64,000 nucleotides of DNA from Mesaphorura yosii (Eukaryota > Arthropoda > Collembola > Poduromorpha > Tullbergiidae), in assembly GCA_009869945.1 (NCBI GenBank), contig WIXG01000035.1, forward strand, positions 62,001 to 126,000. Reading direction: 5' to 3'. This document shows, piece by piece, positions 24,991 through 37,000 of the stretch. The notes beneath the pieces are model-generated. The model saw nothing but the letters and a program-made list of their open reading frames with translations. It did not search any database and was not told the origin of the DNA. The stretch's first letter is position 1, and each line of letters opens with the position of its first letter. The position numbers were made by a program, and so were the translations under genes.

Positions 24991-27900
24991 GGTGCTATGC
25001 CACAAAATGCACTTGCTTAATCCGTCGCGGATTAAAAATAGAAGAAGTCATTCCTGTAAGTGCACAAGCACTTGAAATAGAAATGCTCTTTATCTAACCG
25101 CATTCATACCACACTAGGTCAGACTCATACTTTGTCATCTTGACTTTTTGACTCCACAGTTACATTTATTCTAGGTTATCTTTTAGTGACCTTACCCTTT
25201 GAACTTGGCGAACATGCTTTCGATCTCTGTCCTGACCTCGCACGTTCTGTACTGCGCCACTGCCCGATGATTATGCAATCATTATAGTTATTTTACGAAC
25301 TTGCGAAAAAGATTCCTGTTTATGAGATAGAACGTGCAAATAAAGCCTGCTTGAATCTGAAATTATGTATGCTGCGATGCCACCATATCAGTAAAACGGA
25401 ATCTGTATCATAATCTGTGGCAGACGAGAAAGATTATCAAATTAGCCCAGAATCATGTGAATCACATAAATCATGTAGAGGCATGCGTGGTGGTGCCTTT
25501 GTGAAAATCTTCTCCTAAGTACCAACTGAAACTGGTAGTTTGTAAATATGGAAAGCGTGATGGAATTTTCAGCTGGTGTCACTAATTGAATTCTGGATGT
25601 CAGCAGCAGTGTTATGTTACACAAACGCAACACTACATAACTATAACTCGCGTCACAGAATTTCACCGGAGTGTCGCTCTCGTTCAATATTTGCATAAAA
25701 TTGCAAATGGTTGCTATTTGCAAAAAAAGTCACATGTTGCATAAAGCACATAGCCTTAATACTTGTCATCTGACGCTCGAGTCGAGCATGAGACAAAGGC
25801 AATTAATTTTAATTATCATTTGTCTTTTCTTTCGCTAATGGGTCTAATATTTTGTTCAATTTATAGCCATAAAAACCTTGAGCCACATTTCTCAAATGAT
25901 TATATCTCATCATATCTCTGCAGCGAACAACGAGGATTAAAGGCGTTATTTTTATGCGTAGTTCGCAGAAGCATGCCAATAATTTGTGTGAAATCTCTGA
26001 AACACCTTATTCTGATACGCAGTAACACGAGTACGTCGCAAATCGTATGTTCGCGTACATTTCATTGCTCTTGGTGCGCACACCTCCTTTTCTGACCAAT
26101 GCAACAAAGTAATTTGCCAAGCACGGTCAACGTACATGTGAACATCCCGAGTCAGAGACCTTTCAATGAATGAAAATGAAGATTGTAAGTGCGTAGTTTG
26201 GGAAAGAAAAGACTTGCGACGGGCTAGAGCGTCCCTAAAGAGAATATGAATTGGCCATTTTTATTTCAGGTTATACGAAAATATCACGGCCTTTTCTAAA
26301 GTGAAAAGCATAGAACATAGGGAAAATAGATGAAAGTGTGCGATTTTATACGAACTTCAGGATGCGTTCGTTGTTTTCTGCGAAAACAAATCTTCAACCT
26401 TCTTGAGTCTGTCCTGGCACTCAGGCTAGACTATAATATTATTAATCGTCTGTTAGAGCTGCTAGACCGTCTACTTCAGCTGCTTCAGCTGCACGCGACT
26501 TAATCCGGCCCATGCTGTTGCGTTGTGGCCTCGTCGGACGAAAATCAATACGAGTGCTTTTACATGCTGTATATGCGTCAGTGACTCATGTGTTCAGAGT
26601 TCCAGTTTTATTTCCTCGTAGAAATTCTTCAAATATTTTATATATTTTATATCTGACTATCACTGAGTACAGCTTGCAATTGGTTAAATCAATGCTCGTG
26701 CAATGGTGCTCTAATTTACTTGACCTTTCTTTCTTGCTTGCTGAAACCGTTACAACGTATCTGTCTTCAATGTAATTAGAGTCGCAAAATTGAGACAAAT
26801 TGAGCACTTGAGTAAATTCATACCTGTTTTCAAGCTGAGGACAGTCTCAAAACAGGAAGATGCACTTCCACGTCACTTTGCTGCACCGCACTAAAAACAC
26901 TGTAGACCATGAGCGTAGCGGAGTTGTAATGTAAATCAACCCAAGACCGAGTTCAGTTCAGACTAGTCAGTTGATAGAGCAATGTTCTGCTTTTGATATT
27001 CACTTGATGCATTCGTATACTTCACAGAGCCTCAAGCGAATTTCTTGATGCACAATGCACGCACGGTGATTTTCCAGTTCTAAATTTAAATGAGCACCAA
27101 TTTTTTGACGGATATTCGAGCAGGAACCCTTCGTTTTGTTACTACATAGCACTTCGTTAAACCTGCAATGTATAAAATCAGGATTCAAGGTCTTGATTCG
27201 TGCAGCACGTCAATGTCATTACTCGACAGGTATAAAACAGCTGAAACAATCGCATGCGATGCTGAGCTGCTAGCAAGAAGATGAAGTGTTCAGTGCGAAA
27301 GACAAAGACAGAATACTTTTATTAACATGATTTAAGTCTGTATAAAGTTTCAGTTCTTGCACATGCTAGTACATCAGCAGTATCTCTGCAGTGATGTAGT
27401 ACAGCTAGGCTAGAATCTAGAATCGAGCACGAGCTAGGAAGGCAACACGACTGAAGTTCAGCTGTGTCGTGGCTCTGGCCCATGAAAAGAAGCGAATGCG
27501 TTGTCGGATGATTCAACGTTTCTGCAAGCAAGTAAACAAAAAGTTGATAGTACATGAATGTACATCTGTACTGAACTCACACAGAAAGCGAAGCATTGAA
27601 TTGAGTTTTTGCACGGCGCACGATTCTGGGTACCTCTCACCTAGCATTAGCGTGTCTTTTGCATGCGTTTGCGAAAATGGGTAGAGCTGTTGCCAATCTG
27701 ACTTCTTTGTGTTATATTGCCATGGCCATTCTATCTACCACACCACACAAAGTGTGTAGCGGTGAGGTGATTTCATACCACAATAAGACTTCTGCTGATC
27801 TTTCCGTACATGTGCACTGGAAGCCAACATTCGCAGTTTAGTTATACTTAGTTTCTGTGAAGACAAATATCTGCGTATTTTATGCGGTTTATCATGTTTT

Positions 27901-28480
27901 AATAACAATGCTGCAGTACATTAAAATCTTGTACACCTCTTTTGCAGGTTCAAAACTTACATGTGAACGTTGACATGCGGTCGGTCATACGCCGACGAGA
28001 TGTAAACAAGTACAAGTCGTGGCGAAGTCAAGTCATGTATTAGTGTTGCACGTGTTTTCAAGGCTAGTACGGTCTGCCTGATGTAAACATTGCGCAATAT
28101 TCGGAAAATGGAAATGATTTCTAACTACGCATTTAAATATGCGGCAATAAGCGCAATGGCAATAAGCACGACGCACTTCTGAGTACTGCACACCTTGCCA
28201 ATTAAAACCACACACACGAGTCGATGAAAGAACACTTAAGATACGACACAATTGAAGGCGGACATGAGAGACTCAAACTCCTACTTCCTCATGAAATCCC
28301 ATTCCGAATACTGCAAGCAGGAAACAGGATGCGTTATTTTACACACTGAGACGAAGGGCTTTTAAAAACTTTCCGTCTTCCACAAAAAGTAGCAATTAGT
28401 AAGGCCAAATGATAAGCAAGAGGATGAATTGAAACTATGAGTAAGACGTGTCTTTGACACATGAGTTTATTGTCGACAGA
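24991..28480. other. 3.5 kb without a convincing gene
   Basis: ORFs here are short, lack splice or family support and often begin at non-ATG codons. Two TATAAAA words on the plus strand, at 27171 and 27231, are exactly 60 bp apart, but no good ORF follows. Small direct repeats (CTTCAGCTG) occur near 26475. Nothing else is seen. Confidence 0.4.
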
Positions 28481-30271
28481 CTATAGCACGTGGTAATTAT
28501 GACAGTATGGCTCTCGCTTCCTAATCCGAAAGGGCAGTTTCACTTTCGGCAAATACTTGGAGTACCGATCCATGAAAGCGACAAGCTGGTCTCGGAACTC
28601 CGTTAAACGTTGGGCTATGGTCATGTCCATGTTTACCCTGCCTGCGCACTGTAAACTAGTGCTGGGCTCGTCATTTGTGGTTGTATCTATCAGAGCTGCT
28701 TTTTCGTCAGCCTCCGAGTCACCGGCATCTTCACCCTCCGGCACATCTTCCAGCTCCTCACCATCCGCTCCTTTTGATTTTGCTTTCGGTTTGGGCTTAC
28801 TCTTCTTCTTTGTCGTTGGCTTGTCCGACTTTTCTTCGTTATTCTTACTTCGCACTTTTCTGACAGCTTGAAAAATTCCTGCCGCTCCAGCTACACCCAC
28901 CGATGAACCCGCTACCCCAACCGTGATTGGTATCGCTTTCCTCGTCCCGTTGCCAGTCTCATTTCCAAAATCGTTTAGGTCGGGGTCCAGTGATGGTGTG
29001 GGAAACATTTCTTCCGAGTCATCCGACATTTCGAAATTGTGCGAACAGCCATTCGTGTCCAGGTTCTCCGGGTTCACGTCCTCAAACACGAAGTGTGAGT
29101 TGATGCGCTTCGTAAATTCTAAATCTAAGCTGTTGTTGAATTGTTGTACAGTGATATTTTGACCACCGTCCAGCTCATGTTCTGTGCCGATACTGGCTAA
29201 GAATTCATAGTCATCTGATGACTTGACGGAAATGACGAAGCTCGGGCATTCTTCGATGACATCCTGCAGTCTTATGCTGAACCCGAAGCAGTAGATAAAG
29301 ACAAGATCACCAACCTTCTTCACTTGAATTGTGTCCATGCTCGTGTAGTTCATTTTATGCATGAAGTCACACCGCTGCTTCCATATATTGCGATGGGCCA
29401 CTCTTGTTAATGGTCTGCAAATGTAATCATTCACAGGAATATGAAGTAATGAATCTGACCCGGTCATTTCGTGGAGAGGTGGGCTGCAATCAAGAACCTC
29501 ATGATTCTTCCTGGAATAAGCAACTATGTGTGGTCCAACAAATTCCACGGGCGAAAACTCTCTGTCTGCCGTGTGTGGAAGGTACAGTGTGAACGGGTGC
29601 GCGTGAAGTATGTGATGTGTACTGCTTAAATTCGGCAAGGGTTTGAACTGTAGCTGTATTACCCCGGAGTCTGAATTGAAGTTGCAGCGTTCAAATTTTG
29701 CACCGTGAAAGATTTGTTTTTGCAGCGTGTCAACATCATCAGAATTTATCGAGGCCATCTGCGCAACCTTGTCTGAATCTGTGAGCACGGCAGTGAGTCT
29801 AGACGTCGAAAACCTTTCTTCGTTTGTGTTGGTAGAGTCTCGTTTTGAAGACCATGTCCGCTTCTGGCGTCCGCCCTCACCGTGAAGACCTTGCCGAGTA
29901 CTTTCATGTCTTTGTTTTTGCCTTTGTTCTTGATGATGACGACGCTGGCGTCCTTCACTTGAGTCGAAGTCAAGAGCCTCCGTTTCGGCATTGACACTGT
30001 CGGCTGTACAGATGTTGCCGAGAGAATTCGCGACGCTGGTTAAGTCATCGAGAGTGCATGAGATATGAGACATGAAGAGGGTATCCATCAGCACTGCAGC
30101 GCACAGCGATTCCAACCCGAGTTCTATCTGAAGATTGCTGTAGTCGTTGTTTCCTTCTGTATCATCGTGGCCCAAGCTCCAAATGATCGGAATTGATTTT
30201 TCCCAAGTCGCCGTTGTTGTCCAGATGATGCTTTGCAGCGTGAACACTAAACTGATGCTGATTATCTTCAT
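28481..30271 (-). CDS. Intronless 596-aa secretory/membrane protein, unrecognised
   Basis: A single open frame begins with a clear signal peptide (MKIISISLVFTLQSIIWTTTATW). A basic linker at about residues 110-145 holds RQRR and RQKR, both furin-like. A Cys-containing middle region of about 250 residues carries several N-glycosylation sequons (NLSS, NYTS, NITV, NNSL, NETG, NGTR). A Gly/Ala/Val-rich segment near residue 455 (ITVGVAGSSVGVAGAAGIF) is weakly hydrophobic and could be a membrane span. A highly charged tail follows, with KPTTKKKSKPKPKAKSK then an acidic DVPEGEDAGDSEADE. In a neighbourhood of many-exon genes the lack of introns is odd. It has its own TATA box about 50 bp upstream. 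I do not recognise the family. The sequence after the RQKR site is hydrophilic, which argues against a class I viral fusion protein. Confidence 0.8.
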   Translation of the reverse strand: MKIISISLVFTLQSIIWTTTATWEKSIPIIWSLGHDDTEGNNDYSNLQIELGLESLCAAVLMDTLFMSHISCTLDDLTSVANSLGNICTADSVNAETEALDFDSSEGRQRRHHQEQRQKQRHESTRQGLHGEGGRQKRTWSSKRDSTNTNEERFSTSRLTAVLTDSDKVAQMASINSDDVDTLQKQIFHGAKFERCNFNSDSGVIQLQFKPLPNLSSTHHILHAHPFTLYLPHTADREFSPVEFVGPHIVAYSRKNHEVLDCSPPLHEMTGSDSLLHIPVNDYICRPLTRVAHRNIWKQRCDFMHKMNYTSMDTIQVKKVGDLVFIYCFGFSIRLQDVIEECPSFVISVKSSDDYEFLASIGTEHELDGGQNITVQQFNNSLDLEFTKRINSHFVFEDVNPENLDTNGCSHNFEMSDDSEEMFPTPSLDPDLNDFGNETGNGTRKAIPITVGVAGSSVGVAGAAGIFQAVRKVRSKNNEEKSDKPTTKKKSKPKPKAKSKGADGEELEDVPEGEDAGDSEADEKAALIDTTTNDEPSTSLQCAGRVNMDMTIAQRLTEFRDQLVAFMDRYSKYLPKVKLPFRIRKREPYCHNYHVL

Positions 30272-30317
30272 ACCTAATTCTATTGCTCAATGCTTCTTCC
30301 CCTCACATTTAGACACG

Positions 30318-30325
30318 TTTTTATA
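30318..30325 (-). promoter_or_regulatory. TATA box of the intronless 28481 gene
   Basis: On the minus strand this reads TATAAAAA, 47 bp before the ATG at 30271. A GCATTG initiator-like word is about 34 bp downstream, leaving a leader of about 20 bases. Confidence 0.5.
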
Positions 30326-31039
30326 CGAAAGAAGAAACAATTCAGAGCAGCGATCGGAATGCATTCAGGAGGAATCACAGACGATGAATGTGAGACTACA
30401 AACCTGGAAGTAATTTCTGAAACGATTCCAAATGATTGAGGAAATTAATTAATGATTGTCATTAATGCTTGGCTGGTTGGTGGCAGGCAAAGCAGGAAAT
30501 TCTGGAATCTTGAGGAAATTCACTTCGCTCCAGAACCAAGAAGTGGGAAGTGAGAATGTAACAGTGTGGTTCCTTATCTTCAAGTCATACTTTTCATTCG
30601 AGGACCGCTCGGCCTCCCGTGAATAGTCTGAACCCACCTGTTTTTCATTTTTGCGATCCTGCATAATCAAGAGCGCAATTGCTACCGTGCACGATTTAGT
30701 CTCACTTCCTGATTCGGTTTCGGCTTATTGAGCATTGGCCAGAAATAATCTGCAGTTTGGCGTGTTTCGACTGAATTAATGGATGGTTAAAGCATAACGG
30801 AACAGGCATTTACAAAATTGACCCTCACCATCATTCATCATCATTCATGCAAATTTTCAATTCAGTGGACTTCTCCACGATTTGGTTAGAATAATTTTTC
30901 ATTCCTTTAATAAATAAATTATAATTATCATAAAATATTAAGAGGACGTTAGAACTAACATTATAACATAAACATAGAAGTAGGAAACTGAAACTAAAAG
31001 ACTACCTTTGGATAATTGACTTTGGTAAGACAGGCAGTG
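30326..31039. other. Gap between the 28481 gene and the myosin 3' end
   Basis: The stretch holds the presumed myosin 3' UTR. A 73-codon minus-strand frame at 30449-30670 has no splice or family support. Short ATCATTCAT repeats occur near 30830. Confidence 0.4.
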
Positions 31040-34000
31040 TTAAATTTTCTGGACGTAGTTTGCAGGAAACAACCCCTCCTTGCCACGCAGTTTTCCTCGC
31101 CACCATCCACTGTCAACTGCATTGTAGAAAATATGATTGATGAAAAGTCAATACAACTAAAAAACCTCAATCTCAAGTTTTTATGCAAGTCACTTACATT
31201 CTTGTATAATCTCGAGGACGTCATTCTCCCGCAAAGACAGTTCATCGATATCTCTTGCATCATAATCGAAAAGTGATTTACATTTCGGATACTGTGTAAC
31301 GGATGGCTTGGGTTTAGGTTTTGGTCTTCCAGCACCAGGCGCTGGCTTTGCGTTTGTAATGCTTGATCGCTTGGAGCCAGCAACACCCGCGTTTGGAGTT
31401 TTCAGAACTTCTGCTATGCTGGAGATATTGCTGTTATAATCCCCGGACGCAGCTAGTGAAGAAGGGCCTCTCGAGCGCCAATTTTGCTGACTATCAGGCG
31501 TTGACGAATTGCTTTCCCGGTTTTGACCACGGCCGTGATCGCCACCCTTTGACTTCAGTGTTGGAAAGGCATTTCCTGACAATTGTGGAAGGCGGAAGCC
31601 ACCCGGTGGCATGGTTGGCTGGTTCGCCGGCGCGGGTTCACTTGGCGGAGGAGGCGGTCTTAAATTTGGTCTAAATGCTTCGCTTGATGAACTGTTTCTG
31701 TTAATTGTTCCCTGTGACTGAGAAGGGTTATTGGCAGGACTGGGACTGGGTCTATGCGGCATCTGACCACTTGGTCGTGGTGGCACTATGAACTTTTGCA
31801 TGCCGTGCGGAACACCTTGTGGAGTTGGAGATGGAGACAATTGAACTGGTCTCTGGTAACTGTTTGCTGCATTAATACTGTTTTGGTTCTGAATCGATGT
31901 GTTGTACTGATGCTGTTGTTGATAAGTTGGTTCAGCGGCTTGCTGGAAATTGTTATTCGGCCTTCTTGGCGGCTTCGACCTCGGTGTGGATGAATCAAGG
32001 CTCATAGACACAGGCCCTACAAGGAATAGTAATAAAAGGTAAGGAGGTGGCTTAGAATAGAACTTTTTTTTCTTCTTACTTGTGCCACTAGGTAGTCCAT
32101 CGTTGATCTCAACTGTCAGCACTTTGCTGCTTGCTTTGAGTACGGCCATATCAGACAGACCTCTTATAAATCGAATACTTCTAGTACCACCGCCACCCCA
32201 GCCTTCCTTCTTAACCATAAATTCCAAGCTAAAAGAAATGTTATCAAAGTGAATGAGGGTAGCTTCTAAAAATCAAATGTACGGACTTACTTATCACAGA
32301 AGAACGGAATCAGTTCCGCTCCATTAATCGCCTTGTATCGTTTGTACAAAACGGTTAGCAATTCCGTTTTGAAAACCGACTCAATCACGGTATCGTACGT
32401 ATTGCGAACATGAATGATGACAAAATCGTCCTGCAATGGAGTGAAAAACAAATATTTGGCCAGAGTGTTTCAAAGAACTGATCAGTTTTCACAATTCCAT
32501 ACCTGTCGAGTGCTCAAAGAAACCTTCGAAATGTCTTTGTAAGGAATATCACGTTTAATCACCGGAACCAGCAAGCCTTTCTGTGGACCTTGCTTCAGTT
32601 TCTCTCGACCAATGATCAGAACTCGGTGGCTTGTAATAAATAACTCTCTTTTGCTGGTCTGAGGATCAACAGAAACGCAGATTGAAGTTTCAATGTAACT
32701 AAATGCATGTGTTCGCTTTACCGGTACCTTAAACCTTCGGTCATATTTTGTGATTGTGTCACAGAACTCCACCTTCTCACGTCGGCCAACTAAACCAGCC
32801 AGTTCAGGGTGATGGTCCAGTCCGATGTAGTCACCAACAAACGCACGGTTGATGGAGTACCTTCTTCGTTGTTTCTTGGCAAATACAATTGCTAAACGGA
32901 GAAGAAAATTTCAATCTATCACTTCCCATTCGTGACTCCCCAAGCCATTTCAAGGTTCAAGAGAGTAGTGCCACTAAATTACCTGCAGCCTCTTCTCGTT
33001 GCTTTTGTCTCTGTCGTTGAGCGAAATATTTGCGAAATGCCCTTTGAAGTACTCTTGCATACCCATCAAACCGCCGTTCCCGAAGTTCTTCCATTTGAAA
33101 CAACTAAAATAGGTTTAGCCATTCACATTCTCTGCATGAGATCCCGAAAACTAACGAATATTTGATTACACGATGAACGTACTGATTCTGGAGCTTTAAT
33201 GAAAACTTTGGTTCGCCCCAATTGGTACTGGCCCGCGTCCATGTGCGCTGCTCGCATGATTCGTTCAATCCCTTCTCTTGGGTCGCCATTCCAATACGGC
33301 CAAGTCTCCCTTGTCAAAATCGCGTACCTAAAGTAAAGTCGATTTGGTAAGTTATCACACGTTTTTATTTCTTTTCAGATCACGCTCATGTTAGCGTTCT
33401 AGCATTTATTACCTGTGTAAGAATTTTTGAAACGGTCGTCGATACGCAAACCCAGCTCTTCGGACTCGAATATTTTCTTTCAGCCCCAAGTACTCCACTT
33501 GATGCTTGACTCGACCTTCCTCCCAATCGTGAGCTTTTTTAGTTTCATTGGGTTTAATGCACCTGCAGGTTTAAACCAGTTCAATTAGTCTTGCAGTGAA
33601 TTAAAGGCCTGGCCTCGCTCAGCGGCATTTTTCGTCACGCACTGTGGATATATTATGCAATTGTACCGCTGGTGGTTTTGAATTCGTCATGCATAAATTG
33701 TCTCATAGTATACCTGACATAATGCGGCGAGCACTTCATCAGTGCTTCGACAAGTTCGTTCGCCTGTTTGCTAATTTTGCTTCCAGCCGTGGTTGGTCTC
33801 GTTGTCTGTTTGCCCACTTGTTCAGGAAACAAATTGCGCATGAACTCACTACAAAGGGAATAGTCGTAAGTCACTTTTAGAATCGCGTGTTTTATGAACG
33901 GCTGAGCTCATACAGGTGAGAAAATAAATTTTCGCATAAAACTCACTTGCGACTGCTCTGCATCAACTTAATCAAGTCGGGAAATAATACGTCGCGATTT

Positions 34001-37000
34001 CTGTCGCAGAAACTCTCAACATTATATTGCACCATTCCGGCGTAATGATGAATGATAAATCCCTCCGCGGAATTTTGGTAGTGCTGGTGCTGTGCTACTT
34101 CCTTTGATAATTTCTGCAGTTACAATTACGGTCATTAAAAATTAGTACACATGACATGTGACCGTAAGCGTTGGCCATTTGCGGTTTCGAAGGTACCTTT
34201 TGAAAATCGCTGTCCGCCGTGTTTGTGACCGCGTGCATTGTGGCACACACGTCGTTCAGGATCGCAAAAATGCCTGGCGGGCGTTTTTCTTCGATCAGCT
34301 CGCATACGATTTGATTGTTGAAGTAATCAATCGGGACCCATTTGATTCCTTCTTGCACGTATTCTTCCTGCAAAAAATCATTTCAATGACATACGAGCAC
34401 GATGCAGGTCGCTGTGTTTCGCTGCCACATGCGTTAAGCCTTCGAGAACTTAATTCGCTTCGCTTTATTTTATTTTTATCCTTCGACTGATCATAAAAAG
34501 TCAAATTTTGAATCCATTTACGCAATTTCGCGATATCGCGAGAGAGTAATTGAGTTCATGTATACGATCATTATGCATTGTTTGTACTCTTGCAAGCACA
34601 AGACGCAAGCGAGCATTCAAGATGAATTACGCCAATACAGTATCGACGATGGACATGCACTTATTGTTGCAGCAGCATAGCTCAGCGCGTGCCCGGTACG
34701 TCAATAAGCGTGTGTATGTAAATTACAATGAATTGCATAAGCAGGTCTAATAAGGAAATCGATAATCTATTCTTGTGCACTGTCACAACAGAGAACAGGC
34801 CACTAAAATTACCATTGTTACTAAACTGTGCTGTTTTCGACAATTGAATCTTTGTGGATTGCAGGAGCGTCGTGTCAGCCTCCTTTCTTTTCTTCGGATG
34901 AGTTGCATTTCGCATACTAAAACTAATCCTCTGGGCTTGAGCTTATCGGAATCCGTCTTCGTGCTTGTGCTTCACCTAATTGCGTAAGTACGACACAAAT
35001 GACCCGCTACGGCATCTGACTTTAAATTGCAACTCAGCCCGTTCTCGCGTTGAACTGGTTGGTTGCATAACGACGTAATCAGGACTATCAGGATTCACTT
35101 CCGTTCGTACTCTCACTTTCGCGTGTCACAGAAATGGAGACGTTGGCGTATTAAGCCTGACATGCGCTCAATGTGCTACGACCAAGTTAAAGAACGATAC
35201 GTGAGGCAATTGCATGGGACGAGCCGTCCTACGACGGCATGACACTTCGCAGACGTGCAATTTACAAAATGGGAACTAAACAATTACATGACAGTGAGAA
35301 AAGTCATTATTAATGAGAACATAACTCCCTGACGTATTATCTTCCCATAAAATTTAGTGCAGTTCAAAGCGAAGCAGAGCAGTCAATCAATCCATGTCTC
35401 GTAAAGTTAACTTCCCTGTCCTTTATATCGTTATCATTATTGCTCTTTTGTGTCAGGCCGCGCTTATGGTTGTCAATTCTTTTTCAGCTCAACTTCTGGT
35501 AACTTCATTACGACATTTCAACCATTCTGTGTCAAACCGAGCTTGCGATACAGTTTCGCCGAGATTCAGAGCGCAGCTGGTTTTTAAAAACTGGCAACCT
35601 GTTAGCTTTAATTAGTTGGGCGCGGGTCACAAATTCAGGATGACTTTCAATGAACACAGCAAATTGTAAATTTTTTTATGCAAAAACTGCATGCCTGCAC
35701 TGGCTTGTGCATCCGTGCCTCAACTTCGTACGGCCACAAAAAAGTTGAACTGCATTTGCACTCACATATGACTCATCACCGTAAAAAAAAGTCGCAAAAC
35801 AGGCATAAATTACAATTGCGATCGTAATGCGCTTACAACTGCACTGAATGAAGACTTCCGTTCGCAGCGTCATTTGGAGCCACTGCACGGCAATCAAGGA
35901 GGCGATCAAGTGAAAGTAGTTAGTTTGCCAGAAGATTAAAGCAGAAGCGGCGGTAGTGCGGTTATGGTTGTAAATGGTACAATAAAAAGCATAACATAAC
36001 ATTCGACAAAGTCATGCCTGTTCGAAATCTCATTATCCGACTTCCTATAAACACGCCGCACTCAGTTGCCGATTATATAACGAGGTACATCAGACACTTG
36101 AACTGTAACACAAAAGAAGCTCGCCAAGTCACACACCTCGAGCACCATTTCATCATCGTGTCATACGAGAATGTTATAAAACACAAAATAAAAGCAATTA
36201 ATGACAGCATTGTAATAGGAGCAATTCTTCGTATTGGTACAATTAAAAGGGAAAGGAAGGAAATAAAAATAAACACATTGCATGTCGCATTCATTGAGAT
36301 TTGACGAAGTTCATCAATTACGCTTCCATGTACGCGCACTTTATCTAGAAACCCACAAGAAAAGTTGAGGAAACTGTACCACTGTGTCGAAGAGGGTGGA
36401 CATGGAAATGAATCCAATTTTTTGGGCATTCCACGGGTTTATTGCCTTCTTGGCATTATTTGCTGTTTATTGGGGTGCCATTGCTCTCTTGTCTCGCGTG
36501 ATAATAATGAAGGAGTCCCAGCAATAACAATCATGAGAATGCAATAATGCAGCAGTCAACTAAGCACTCGTGAAAACGTAAATAAGTGTGGCGATGTGTA
36601 TCTACAACAGTTCTTTGTGAGCCTCGATGTATCCTTTCTACTGCACACACTACGCTAATGATGTGATACCTTCTAATTTTTGATCATTTTGTTTCTTATG
36701 GTTTCGTAGATTAATAGCACACGACATGATGCTGAGCCCAAGCACAAGAACGGTGAAGCCCTTGCTATATAAAGCACGAAATTAAACGAACCCTTCAACA
36801 TTTGTCGTCGTCAGTTCAACGAGATAGAACAGCGGAATTTAATTGCTTAGTAAAGGAAGTGGTTTTCGTTGTGAAATCTGGGAACGCGTGAGCGAAACAT
36901 GAACAAAGGACTCTTTTGGGTAAGTCTAGTTTGCAGTTTGCATTTCATTTCATCTTCCAGTATTGCTTGCCAAGCTAACGTTTTGTCTGCTTCTAGTTGT

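Noticed and set aside
28557-28871. Plus-strand open frames opposite the 28481 gene
   Set aside because: They are shadows of the long minus-strand frame, with low-complexity Ser/Pro content that mirrors its Lys/Glu-rich tail.
28481-30271. Viral envelope origin of the intronless gene
   Set aside because: Furin-like sites and a possible membrane span are suggestive, but the region after the cleavage site is hydrophilic and no flanking viral genes or terminal repeats are present; not claimed.
31363-31993. Plus-strand frames opposite the myosin TH2 region
   Set aside because: They mirror the Pro/Gln-rich myosin tail and have no promoter, splice or family support.
36073-36429. 118-codon minus-strand hydrophobic frame in the myosin intron
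   Set aside because: It lies on the host strand within an intron, lacks splice sites in phase with the myosin and overlaps the micropeptide candidate.
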